Assembly: GCA_964572225.1 (NCBI GenBank)
Contig: CAZNFR010000018.1
Span: forward strand, 1 to 52,979
DNA from: CAZNFR01 sp964572225
GTDB taxonomy: Bacteria; Bacteroidota; Bacteroidia; Bacteroidales; GCA-2748055
DNA: 52,979 bases
Direction of reading: 5' to 3'
Position 1 is the stretch's first letter, and every line of letters starts with the position of its first letter. Position numbers and translations under genes: made by a program. The notes under the pieces were generated by a model that saw only the letters and a list, made by a program, of their open reading frames with translations, ran no database searches and was not told the origin of the DNA. Positions 31,886 through 40,118 of this stretch are shown here, one piece after another.

Positions 31886-32428
31886 ATGGAACAACCCGAT
31901 AAAGACCTTATTGCAGGATTTAAAAACCTGGGGACCAGAGAAATCACATTTAACAGGATCGTTGATCTTTACAAGGAGCGGCTATATTGGCACGTTCGTA
32001 AGATTCTGGTTGATCATGACGATACGGATGATGTTCTTCAGAATACCTTTATAAAAGTTTGGAATGGGCTGGAAACCTTCAGAGAAGACTCAAGCCTTTT
32101 TACCTGGCTTTACCGGATCGCCACCAATGAGGCCTTAACTTTCCTTCGGAAAAAAAAGCGGGAGAATCGCATTTCATGGGAAGATGCTGAACATAGTATA
32201 GATGGAACAGACGGGCAGGAGTATTTTAACGGAGACGAAATGCAGAAACTACTTCAGAAAGCCATAATGAGCCTTCCCGAAAAACAAAGACTGGTCTTTA
32301 ACATGAAGTATTATGATGAAATGAAATATGAAGAAATGTCCGAGATTATGGAAACATCGGTCGGCGCTTTGAAAGCCTCCTATCATCATGCAGTAAAAAA
32401 GATTAAAAATTATCTGGAGAATGATTAA
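31886..32428 (+). CDS. ECF-type RNA polymerase sigma factor
   Basis: A 180-residue sigma-70 family factor of the extracytoplasmic-function type. Region 2 spans about residues 20-95: YKERLYWHVRKILVDHDDTDDVLQNTFIKVWNGL carries the -10 binding block, and TFREDSSLFTWLYRIATNEAL follows. Region 4 is SLPEKQRLVFNMKYYDEMKYEEMSEIMETSVGALKASYHHAVKKI (about residues 128-174) with the helix-turn-helix. The next two genes (a short single-pass protein and a periplasmic protein) have the classic order of sigma, anti-sigma-like and sensor, so this is likely an envelope-stress regulon control operon. The gaps are 41 and 10 bases. Confidence 0.93.
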   Translation: MEQPDKDLIAGFKNLGTREITFNRIVDLYKERLYWHVRKILVDHDDTDDVLQNTFIKVWNGLETFREDSSLFTWLYRIATNEALTFLRKKKRENRISWEDAEHSIDGTDGQEYFNGDEMQKLLQKAIMSLPEKQRLVFNMKYYDEMKYEEMSEIMETSVGALKASYHHAVKKIKNYLEND

Positions 32429-32469
32429 ACCCTTTGTACCTTTAAGAGTCAAAGAATTAAACCATAATT

Positions 32470-32928
32470 ATGGCCGGAAATAAAAATAAAAAGTTTAGAT
32501 TGGAGGACATCCCCAAAAAGAATCCTTACCAGGTTCCGAAAAGATATTTTGGTTCCTTCAATGACCGGCTTATGGAAAAGATCAGATCCGAAGAAAAAAA
32601 GCCGGTTAAGACCTTCCGACTGATACTCAGGTCAAATCTTGCACTGGCCGCATCATTACTGGCATTTGCCTTAATTTCCTACCTTGGTTTCAGTCTCATT
32701 ACAGGGGGAAAAATCGATGCGAACAGTCAAAACTTAACTTATACTGAATTCCTTGAAGAAGAGATCTATTCCCTCGATGAAGAATTGCTGCTGGATGCCT
32801 ATGAACAAATAGATAATTCGGTAAGCGAATCCATAGAAAACGGAGAAAGTGAGGATTACTCGGAAGAAATAATTCAATACCTGTCAGCGGAAGATATTGA
32901 TCTTAGTCTGATTTATGAAGAACTTTAA
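32470..32928 (+). CDS. Short single-pass membrane protein, probable anti-sigma factor
   Basis: The 152-residue product has a Lys-rich cytoplasmic N-terminus (IPKKNPYQVPKRYFGSFNDRL), one membrane segment (LALAASLLAFALISYLGFSLI, about residues 57-77) and a very acidic periplasmic part (YTEFLEEEIYSLDEELLLDAY). No ZAS-type Cys/His anti-sigma motif was seen. Its place directly after the sigma gene and its topology match the short anti-sigma-like proteins common in Bacteroidota ECF operons. The anti-sigma assignment is an inference from order and topology, not from a conserved motif. Confidence 0.65.
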   Translation: MAGNKNKKFRLEDIPKKNPYQVPKRYFGSFNDRLMEKIRSEEKKPVKTFRLILRSNLALAASLLAFALISYLGFSLITGGKIDANSQNLTYTEFLEEEIYSLDEELLLDAYEQIDNSVSESIENGESEDYSEEIIQYLSAEDIDLSLIYEEL

Positions 32929-32938
32929 CAAAATAACC

Positions 32939-33409
32939 ATGAAACGATATTTACATACAACAATTATTTTGCTGATATTCCATTCATTTGTTTTTTCTTC
33001 ATGGATAACCGCCCAGGTAAGCCCGGGAGAAAGACTCAGAGCAGAAAGGGTTGCATTTTTCACAGAAAAGCTCCAACTGACCAGTCAGGAAGCAGAAAAA
33101 TTCTGGCCCGTATTTAACGATTACGATAACCGTAAAGATAAGCTTAACAATGAAAAAAGAACCCTGGCATTATACATTGAAAGGAATTCGGACAACATGA
33201 GCCAGCAGGAAATAACTGAAAACCTGAACCGGTACATGAAGATCCAGGAAGAAGAATACGAGTTGGGAAAAGAATTTCATGAAAAATTCCTGGCCATTCT
33301 ATCCCCGCGGAAAGTCCTTAAGCTCTATGTCGCAGAAAATCAATTCCGTCAACATTTACTGGAAAGATTAAAAGAGCAAAGAAGAGAGAGACTCGACAGA
33401 AGATTCTGA
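32939..33409 (+). CDS. Exported LTXXQ/CpxP-like periplasmic protein
   Basis: A 156-residue exported protein. The start at 32939 gives a signal peptide (MKRYLHTTIILLIFHSFVFS) and a mature start near AQVSPGE; the in-frame ATG at 32915 overlaps the previous gene and adds a polar stretch. The mature part is almost entirely helical and charged, with the motif KLQLTSQEAEKFWPVFNDYD and repeated Glu/Arg/Lys runs. This resembles the Spy/CpxP (LTXXQ) family of periplasmic stress sensors and chaperones. As third gene of the sigma operon, it is a candidate signal input for the sigma pathway. The family match is from motif reading only. Confidence 0.78.
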   Translation: MKRYLHTTIILLIFHSFVFSSWITAQVSPGERLRAERVAFFTEKLQLTSQEAEKFWPVFNDYDNRKDKLNNEKRTLALYIERNSDNMSQQEITENLNRYMKIQEEEYELGKEFHEKFLAILSPRKVLKLYVAENQFRQHLLERLKEQRRERLDRRF

Positions 33410-33439
33410 AATTCCGGATAAATCCATAAATGAATAAAC

Positions 33440-34813
33440 TTATAATCCAAACTTTTTCGCCTTCCGGTAAAGGGTTGATCGACTGATACCTGTGAGCTCC
33501 GCTGCTTTTGAAATATTTCCTCCACTCGCTTTAAGGGCCCTTGCAATGGCATCTTTTCCCAGATTTTCGATTTTGTAGCCATCCGATTTAAAAACTTCTT
33601 CTTCTTTAATGATCAGGACATTTTCTGTGATGATCCCATCCCTGGCTAAAATAATGGCACGCTCCAGAACAAACTCCAGCTCCCTTTCATTTCCGGGCCA
33701 GGTATAATCCATAAGTTTGTTGTAACCATCCGGGGTTACCTCCCAGGATTCCAAGCCATATTGATAAGCAAACTTTTTCAAATAAAACGAAGCAAGCGCA
33801 GGAATATCCTCCAACCGATCCCTAAGCGGAGGTATATGAATTAGTGCAGCACTTACGGCCTTCAGTAATTCAGAATCAAAATCTCCTTCTGCAACCATCT
33901 GGTTCAAATTCCTGCCAGTTGCTGAGATCAACCTTATATCAATGGGTACCAGTCGGATCGCACCCCTGGGTACAATCCGCCGGTTCTCAATTGCGGCCTT
34001 TAGTTTCTTTTGCAATTCAGCATGAATTACAGCAATCTCATCCAAATAAACCGTCCCGAAATTTGCGAGCTCAAAACTACCAAAACTATCGCTGGAGGTA
34101 TCTTTAAAAGCCCCTTCCCTCGTACCGAAAAGTCCCGACTCCAGACTAATATTTTCGGAAGTTCCTGTTTCAATCCGAATAAACGGGGAATCCCTTCTGG
34201 CGGAAAGGTAGTGAATCCTTTTTGCCACCCATTCCTTAAAACTTCCACTTTCTCCATATATAAGTACATTGGTATCGTCTGAGGCAATCTTTTCAATATC
34301 TGACTCTAATTTTTGGGTTAGTGCAGATTCCCCGGGTATGGGATCCTCGCCGGGTAATTGATCGCGGATAAGTTCGGACTGAATTTTCTCCAATCGCTGC
34401 AAGCCCACCCTGGTGCGTCGAAGTGCCAGGGTGTTTCTGACCGTGGTTAACAGTCTTTCTTCGGTCCAGGGCTTGGTAAGAAAATCAACCGCCCCTGCCT
34501 GAATTGCCTTCGACGGCATACCGGGATCCCCAAACGAGGTTAACATGATAATGTCCAGCCCCGAGTCTAGACTTCTGAATCTCTTTAACCACTCCAGGCC
34601 TTCGGCACCATCCTGTGATCCGCGTTTGAAAGCCATATCCAGCAGGAGAAGATCATACTGTCCCCTTTTCATTTTTTGAAATTCCCTTTGAGGAAAATCA
34701 GAGATCTGAACCGTGGAGAACTCCCGTTTCAGGATCATTTTGGTGGATGTCAGGATTGCGGGATCATCATCAATCACGAGGATGGTTGCCCTTTTCATCA
34801 GATTTTTCTTCAT
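33440..34813 (-). CDS. NtrC-family response regulator with degenerate sigma-54 ATPase motifs
   Basis: A 457-residue regulator. The start at 34813 is supported by a near-perfect ribosome site (GGAGGT six bases upstream). Domains: receiver (about residues 8-125, phospho-acceptor Asp59 in LLLLDMAF), AAA+ sigma-54-interaction domain (about 150-385) and a Fis-type helix-turn-helix (about 412-457, ISKAAELTGISRSTLYRK). The receiver and HTH look intact, but the AAA+ motor is altered at three sites. Walker A GESGTGKE reads GESGSFKE (187-194); the sigma-54-contact loop GAFTGA reads GAFKDT (234-239); and the arginine-finger region RxDLxYRL reads DSELLKAV. The Walker B LDE and WPGN(V)REL remain. It is unlikely to open sigma-54 complexes; a sigma-54-independent role is more plausible. 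No kinase gene is adjacent. Confidence 0.85.
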   Translation of the reverse strand: MKKNLMKRATILVIDDDPAILTSTKMILKREFSTVQISDFPQREFQKMKRGQYDLLLLDMAFKRGSQDGAEGLEWLKRFRSLDSGLDIIMLTSFGDPGMPSKAIQAGAVDFLTKPWTEERLLTTVRNTLALRRTRVGLQRLEKIQSELIRDQLPGEDPIPGESALTQKLESDIEKIASDDTNVLIYGESGSFKEWVAKRIHYLSARRDSPFIRIETGTSENISLESGLFGTREGAFKDTSSDSFGSFELANFGTVYLDEIAVIHAELQKKLKAAIENRRIVPRGAIRLVPIDIRLISATGRNLNQMVAEGDFDSELLKAVSAALIHIPPLRDRLEDIPALASFYLKKFAYQYGLESWEVTPDGYNKLMDYTWPGNERELEFVLERAIILARDGIITENVLIIKEEEVFKSDGYKIENLGKDAIARALKASGGNISKAAELTGISRSTLYRKAKKFGL

Positions 34814-34902
34814 TCTTCTACCTCCGGGAAAATAAACCTCAAAGATAATAAAATGGGTCAAAATGACACACTTTGTATCATTTTGATACAGTTTATCGGG
34901 AA

Positions 34903-36396
34903 TTATTCATCGACCACAAGTTCCTTCAGGAATCTGCAGGTCTCATTGATATCATGATACATAACTTCGTCCTCCTCCAGGAACTCTACATAATTCCTGT
35001 AGCTTGAGATTATTTCTTCGAGATAGGGTGAGGTTTTGGCGGGTCTTCTGAAATCCAATGCCTGAGCTGCATTATAGAATTCTATGGCCAGGATCCTTTC
35101 CAGATTCCCGGCTACCATAAATGCTTTGGTAGCTGCATTGGCTCCCATGCTCACATGGTCTTCCTGACCTTGTGATGATTCAATGCTATCGACCGAGGAT
35201 GGGGTGCATAGTTGCTTGTTATGACTAACCATGGAAGCAGCTGTATACTGAGGGATCATAAATCCTGAGTTCAGTCCGGGGTTTGCCACCAGAAAGGGGG
35301 GTAATCCACGGTTACCGGAAACGAGCTGATAGGTGCGCCTTTCGGATATATTTCCCAATTCAGACATGGCTATGGCAAGGTTATCCAGAGCCAGGGCCAG
35401 GGGTTGGCCATGAAAATTTCCCGCAGATATGATCAAATCCTCATCGGGAAAAATGGTTGGATTATCGGTAACCGAGTTAATTTCATTTTCAAATACATAG
35501 GCAACATAATTGATAGAATCCTTGGATGCCCCATGCACCTGTGGAATGCACCGAAAAGAATAAGGATCCTGAACGTGGGCTTTTTCTCGGCCTATCAATT
35601 CACTTCCTTCGAGTATCCTTCGTATTCTTTCGGCAGTTATTCTTTGTCCTTCATAAGGTCTGATTGCCTGTATGAGATGGTGAAACGGTTCTATCCTTCC
35701 GTCGAAAGCATCCAGCGAAAGGGCTCCGATCACATCGGCCAGGTATGAAAGCTTAAATACTTTGATACAAAGATAAACTCCGTAAGCACTCATAAATTGT
35801 GTTCCATTCAACAAGGCAAGACCTTCCTTTGACTTCAGGACAATGGGTTCCAGTCCGAGTTCATTCAATACTGCTGCTGAAGGCCTGACCTCACCTTTGT
35901 ACCTGACTTCTCCTAATCCGAGAATGGGCAATACCAGATGTGCGAGAGGAGCCAGATCGCCTGAAGCGCCGAGAGATCCGTATTGAAAAACTATGGGAAG
36001 TGCATCATGATTGTAAAGATCCAGCAATCTGCAGACAGTTTCTGTCTGAACCCCGGAATTTCCGTAAGAAAGAGACTGTGCCTTCAAAAAAAGCATGAGG
36101 CGTACAATTTCAGCAGGGACTTCCTCTCCCACTCCGCAGGCATGCGACTTAACCAGATTTATCTGGAGTTTGCCCAGGTCAGCCCTGGGTATCACCCGGT
36201 CATACAAGGAACCAAACCCTGTATTAATCCCGTAAATGGTTTCATTCCCCCCTTCGAGTCTTTTATCCAGGTATTCCCTGCATTTCACTATTCTTTCCCG
36301 GGCTTCCTTTCCCAGCTCGAGCTTTACGGTACCTTGAATGATATCCGGGATTGAATTAAAAGTAACTCTATCCGGGCCGATGGTATGAATCTTCAT
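34903..36396 (-). CDS. hutH: Histidine ammonia-lyase
   Basis: Deaminates histidine to urocanate, using the MIO group formed from Ala144-Ser145-Gly146 in GSLGASGDLAP. The start at 36396 (MKIHTIGPDRVTF) gives 497 residues, the usual length; an in-frame start at 36498 would add 34 residues that look unlike the family. Other signatures are IYGINTGFGSL with Tyr56, and SHACGVG at residues 84-90. The Ser-His pair (84-85) favours histidine over tyrosine or phenylalanine as substrate. No hutU, hutI or hutG gene lies nearby, so the pathway is either split up or truncated. It lies 119 bases after hisS on the same strand. Confidence 0.93.
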   Translation of the reverse strand: MKIHTIGPDRVTFNSIPDIIQGTVKLELGKEARERIVKCREYLDKRLEGGNETIYGINTGFGSLYDRVIPRADLGKLQINLVKSHACGVGEEVPAEIVRLMLFLKAQSLSYGNSGVQTETVCRLLDLYNHDALPIVFQYGSLGASGDLAPLAHLVLPILGLGEVRYKGEVRPSAAVLNELGLEPIVLKSKEGLALLNGTQFMSAYGVYLCIKVFKLSYLADVIGALSLDAFDGRIEPFHHLIQAIRPYEGQRITAERIRRILEGSELIGREKAHVQDPYSFRCIPQVHGASKDSINYVAYVFENEINSVTDNPTIFPDEDLIISAGNFHGQPLALALDNLAIAMSELGNISERRTYQLVSGNRGLPPFLVANPGLNSGFMIPQYTAASMVSHNKQLCTPSSVDSIESSQGQEDHVSMGANAATKAFMVAGNLERILAIEFYNAAQALDFRRPAKTSPYLEEIISSYRNYVEFLEEDEVMYHDINETCRFLKELVVDE

Positions 36397-36515
36397 AGTT
36401 ATTGGATTAAAAAGAATGTCAGGACAGTGCCTACTTATGGAATTTATTCCGAAGTACAGAAAAAAAACGGAGAGTGGCAATGCTGTATAACAGCGCATTC
36501 AGGGACTCAGGATCC

Positions 36516-37889
36516 TCAGGCTCCCGAGGTGAAACGACCCACCAGATTGGTAAGGCTTACAATTTCCTGATCGCCGGATTCCATTTTTTTGAGGGTAACC
36601 CTGCCCTCCTGAAGTTCATCCTTTCCGGCGAGGACTACATAAGGAATATTGTTCTTATCGGCATAGGCAAGCTGCTTCTTCATTTTTACGGCATCCGGGA
36701 ACAATTCAGCTCTTATTCCGGATTCTCGGAGATCGGCAAGCAAGGGGATGATGGATTCAATTTCTTCTTTACCGAAATTAACGAACAAAACTTCGGAGGA
36801 TGAGATGTGCTTTTCGGGAAATTTATCAGATTGCAGGAGAACATCAAAAATACGATCTGCTCCAAAGGAAATCCCAACCCCGGAAGTGCCGCTTAATCCG
36901 AATATTCCGGTAAGGTCATCGTATCTTCCACCACCACATATACTTCCGATTTCCACATCCCTGGATTTCACCTCAATAATGGATCCGGTATAATAATTCA
37001 ATCCACGTGCCAGGGTCAAATCCAGCTCAACTTCAGAACGGATACTAAAAAGAGAAATCAGGTGGAACAGTTCTTTTATTTCAGAGATCCCTTTCAGCCC
37101 GTCCTCTGAATCTGAAAGAAAGTTTTCCAGAAAGCTGATTTTCTCATCCAGGTTTCCTTTAAATTTTAACAAAGGCTTCAATGATTCTATTGCTTCGCAG
37201 GAAAATCCTTTCGAACCCAGCTCATCCACAACCGAATCGAGGCTGGTCTTTTCCAGTTTGTCGATGGCAACCGTCAAATCGGTGAGTTTCGACAAATCTC
37301 CCGTTATCCCGGCAAGACCGGAGAGGATTTTACGGTTATTTATCTTAATGATCACCCGGATTCCCAAATTGGTAAAAACCTCATCTATGATAGAGATCAG
37401 TTCGGCTTCATTTAAAAGTGAGTCTGAACCTATTACATCTGCATCGCATTGATAGAATTCGCGATAACGACCCTTTTGTGGACGGTCTGCCCTCCAGACA
37501 GGTTGGATCTGATACCTGCGGAAGGGGAAATTGATCTCATTGCGGTGTTGTACTACAAATCTGGCGAACGGAACGGTAAGATCATAGCGGAGTCCGCGAT
37601 CACAAATATGCCCGGAAAGGTCAGCTGAGTCAATGGACAGCAGATCCTCCCGAGACGTATTTCTCAGAAAATCACCCGAATTTAGGATACGAAAAAGCAA
37701 TTTGTCCCCTTCGTCGCCATATTTCCCCAGAAGGGTTTCCAGGTTCTCCATCGCCGGGGTTTCAATAGGTTGAAAACCATACCGGTTAAAAACCTCCCGG
37801 ATGGTGTCAAAGATGTAATTTCTCCTGTACATGTCCTCAGGATGGAAATCCCTGGTGCCTTTGGGAACGGAAGGCTTGTTGTGTGCCAT
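36516..37889 (-). CDS. hisS: Histidyl-tRNA synthetase
   Basis: A class II synthetase, 457 residues. The N-terminus MAHNKPSVPKGTRDFHPEDM holds the family start. Motif 2 is RYQIQPVWRADRPQKGRYREFYQCDADVIG, the histidine-binding segments include LARGLNYYTGSIIEV, and motif 3 is GVGISFGADRI. The C-terminal anticodon domain covers about the last 95 residues. Length and motifs fit the Bacteroidota form; no truncation is seen. It lies upstream of histidine ammonia-lyase on the same strand, which may be coincidence. A perfect 24-base palindrome sits 46-69 bases before the start codon. Confidence 0.97.
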   Translation of the reverse strand: MAHNKPSVPKGTRDFHPEDMYRRNYIFDTIREVFNRYGFQPIETPAMENLETLLGKYGDEGDKLLFRILNSGDFLRNTSREDLLSIDSADLSGHICDRGLRYDLTVPFARFVVQHRNEINFPFRRYQIQPVWRADRPQKGRYREFYQCDADVIGSDSLLNEAELISIIDEVFTNLGIRVIIKINNRKILSGLAGITGDLSKLTDLTVAIDKLEKTSLDSVVDELGSKGFSCEAIESLKPLLKFKGNLDEKISFLENFLSDSEDGLKGISEIKELFHLISLFSIRSEVELDLTLARGLNYYTGSIIEVKSRDVEIGSICGGGRYDDLTGIFGLSGTSGVGISFGADRIFDVLLQSDKFPEKHISSSEVLFVNFGKEEIESIIPLLADLRESGIRAELFPDAVKMKKQLAYADKNNIPYVVLAGKDELQEGRVTLKKMESGDQEIVSLTNLVGRFTSGA

Positions 37890-37934
37890 AAATCAGATTT
37901 ATCCAGCAAAAATAGAAAATATGAGCTAATAAGA

Positions 37935-37958
37935 AAAGGTGTCTTGCAAGACACCTTT
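37935..37958. repeat. Perfect 24-bp palindrome upstream of hisS
   Basis: AAAGGTGTCTTG is followed directly by its exact reverse complement, CAAGACACCTTT. It lies in the 250-base gap between the hypothetical secreted gene (which ends at 38140) and hisS. It could fold into a 7-10 bp hairpin with TGCA as loop. On the minus strand it is followed by TTCTTATTAG, so it may terminate the upstream gene; it could also be an operator or one copy of a dispersed REP-like element. Confidence 0.8.
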
Positions 37959-38139
37959 CCCAAGTCCCAGATAACAATAAAGTATCCTTGACTAACCCTA
38001 AAAGTAATGATGGATAAGGTTTTGATTACGCTTTATCCTATCTAACCATAAAAATAATACAAATTGTAAGAAAAAAACATGATTTATCGCAGTTTATTCA
38101 AAAAAGCTGATTTTCTGAATTTTAAGATTGATAGAATCC

Positions 38140-38988
38140 TTATCTGGCAAGTGATTTCAGGTCTGATTCCAGAAAACCATCAGGTTTTTTCTTATCCACC
38201 ATATGATAATCGAAATAATAAAAACGGGCGTCGCCGGCACCGATCAATATTTTATAGCATCGGGCTTTGGATCTGCTGCCTTCGGGGCCCACCTTGTGCA
38301 GAAATACAACATCTTCATTTTGTTCATGAATAGCCTCCCTGATCTTTTCCCGGTCTACCAATTCAAATCGGTAAGGGTAAATATTCTTGATCCTGGCAGG
38401 TGTACTGATTTCTTTCTCCATTTCATCTGCAACAAAATACAGGGTCTTTGAATGGGCATCCTCAATGTTATCATTGTAATGTTTAAAAATATTATTGGAA
38501 ATGATATCGGGATTTTCGGCGATCAGCCTTACATGATTTTGCATAAATTTCAGCATGATGCCAAGCTTGTAAATATAATTCTCCGGGGCTACATTATAAT
38601 ATCCCAGGGGCACAGAAACCATATCCCTTAAGTCATCTATGGAAATATTAGGACCTCCAAGGGATAAGTGGAGAAAAACATAACGCGAATCGGTTTTATC
38701 TCTTTCAAAGCTCACCAGTGAAGTATAGAGAAAGGATTTACTTTCGTCCCTTGACATACGGGCAAAATCCTCCTGTTTAATAAACTCAAATTCAGTTATA
38801 TTCCAGACCTTGGGCATTACATCCTTTATCTCAAAATTGAAGTCAGACATGGGACTGTCTTCAAGCACGACATAGGTTTTAGTGGTCGTGAAATGCTTAA
38901 GATCTTCAGGAGTAGGAAGATAATCATCCTGAGCAGGGGCTACCTGGCATAGAATGGCAAATAAGGCAAAAAGTGCTTGGATTTTCAC
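38140..38988 (-). CDS. Exported protein of unknown function
   Basis: I do not recognise the family. The 282-residue product has a signal peptide (MKIQALFALFAILCQVAPAQ) and no membrane segment after it. The mature part is mixed alpha/beta with a run of aromatic and charged residues; recognisable stretches are YVVLEDSPMSDFNFEIKDVM, YVFLHLSLGGPNISID and KARCYKILIGAGDARFYYFD near the C-terminus. Two Cys remain in the mature chain. The size and signal suggest a periplasmic protein. It lies 250 bases upstream of hisS and 198 bases after another exported protein, all on the minus strand, with no obvious operon link. Confidence 0.6.
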   Translation of the reverse strand: MKIQALFALFAILCQVAPAQDDYLPTPEDLKHFTTTKTYVVLEDSPMSDFNFEIKDVMPKVWNITEFEFIKQEDFARMSRDESKSFLYTSLVSFERDKTDSRYVFLHLSLGGPNISIDDLRDMVSVPLGYYNVAPENYIYKLGIMLKFMQNHVRLIAENPDIISNNIFKHYNDNIEDAHSKTLYFVADEMEKEISTPARIKNIYPYRFELVDREKIREAIHEQNEDVVFLHKVGPEGSRSKARCYKILIGAGDARFYYFDYHMVDKKKPDGFLESDLKSLAR

Positions 38989-39186
38989 GGGTATAAATAT
39001 TTGTTAAAGATTTGTATTTGAATTTGTTGAGCTTTTCAAAGTTTCTTTCAGGATAATCCTTGCTCAACCTGAGGCATATTTTCAGGTTGATTGGTCTACC
39101 TTCACCGATATTATGGATACAAATCCACAATGCGCGCCTCAAGCTGCCTTAATCCATCCCGAAAAAAGGCATGGACATTTCCGATT

Positions 39187-39894
39187 TCAAAAAGAATTTG
39201 ATTCCGGTAGATATAACGGATTTCTCTCGTTAAACTTACGTAGGTAGAAAAATTTTAGTTGCTTTTTTTTCCTTTTGTTTAATCCTATGAATTCATCATG
39301 TAATTCAGGATCTTTCATTAAAAGCACTTCCAGGCTTTTATAATCATAATCCAAAAGCTTGCCTGTTTCGAAATCAATCAGGTACTGTCTCATTTCCGAA
39401 TTCCGCGTAGTAACCGTGTTGGGGTAATAGGGATCATAATAGTAGGGGTTGTATCGGTAGGGGTCATAATATCGACGCTCGTAGGTTGTAACATTGGCCA
39501 CAAAATGGCAGATACTGCCTACTATCGTTACCCTGTGGAATCCTTCACTAAGGCGCTTATATAGGACCCCATTCCGGGAGAAACCCCATATATCACTCAT
39601 TTTTACTTCCTGTCTTGCCCCATAGGCATCGAAAAAAGCCAGTTCACTTTCGGATAAAAGCTTATCAAAAAAATTTACTTCTGAAGGGTCATACGTAGTG
39701 ATAACCCTTGCAAAAGGAACAGGGTCATTGTTTTTTACCTGTGAAAAATCAATAAAAAAGCCTTCCTCAAATTCAAAATCCTTATCAAATTTGACCATCT
39801 CCCTGGTCATATCCTGTGCAGTAAGGATAAGTCCCTGGGGAAATATCCACACAGCACAGAAAATCAACCTGTAAAAAACCATTTTTAATTTCAT
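39187..39894 (-). CDS. Exported protein with Tyr/Pro-rich insert, unknown function
   Basis: The start at 39894 gives a signal peptide (MKLKMVFYRLIFCAVWIF, cleavage near LILTAQ); an in-frame start at 39957 adds a polar stretch that does not fit. The 235-residue product has a middle segment very rich in Tyr, Pro and Asp (YYDPYRYNPYYYDPYYPN, about residues 145-165), which looks like a short surface-exposed repeat. The flanks are mixed alpha/beta. The C-terminal part is basic (LNKRKKKQLKFFYLRKF). No family was recognised. It lies 198 bases from the next secreted gene on the same strand; a hairpin (39065-39089) lies between them. Confidence 0.55.
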   Translation of the reverse strand: MKLKMVFYRLIFCAVWIFPQGLILTAQDMTREMVKFDKDFEFEEGFFIDFSQVKNNDPVPFARVITTYDPSEVNFFDKLLSESELAFFDAYGARQEVKMSDIWGFSRNGVLYKRLSEGFHRVTIVGSICHFVANVTTYERRYYDPYRYNPYYYDPYYPNTVTTRNSEMRQYLIDFETGKLLDYDYKSLEVLLMKDPELHDEFIGLNKRKKKQLKFFYLRKFNERNPLYLPESNSF

Positions 39895-40118
39895 AATGTG
39901 TATTCCCAATATTCTGAGCAAACAAACACTAACTTCGTTAGGTTTCCATTTCCTCAACTTTCAATGTTAATCCACACAAATTTCGTACCTTAATTTAATG
40001 TAAAAATGCTTGTCAATCCTAACAAAAAAACGTAATTTCCGTAAAGATAATCTGATACTTTCGTTGTTTTTTCATAAGTTGCATTTAGATAAAGGTAACC
40101 TTAATTAACCGGACTTTG

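Noticed and set aside
39065..39089. Hairpin CAACCTGA ... TCAGGTTG between two secreted-protein genes
   Set aside because: No T-run follows on either strand, so there is no basis to call it a terminator; left as an unassigned stem.
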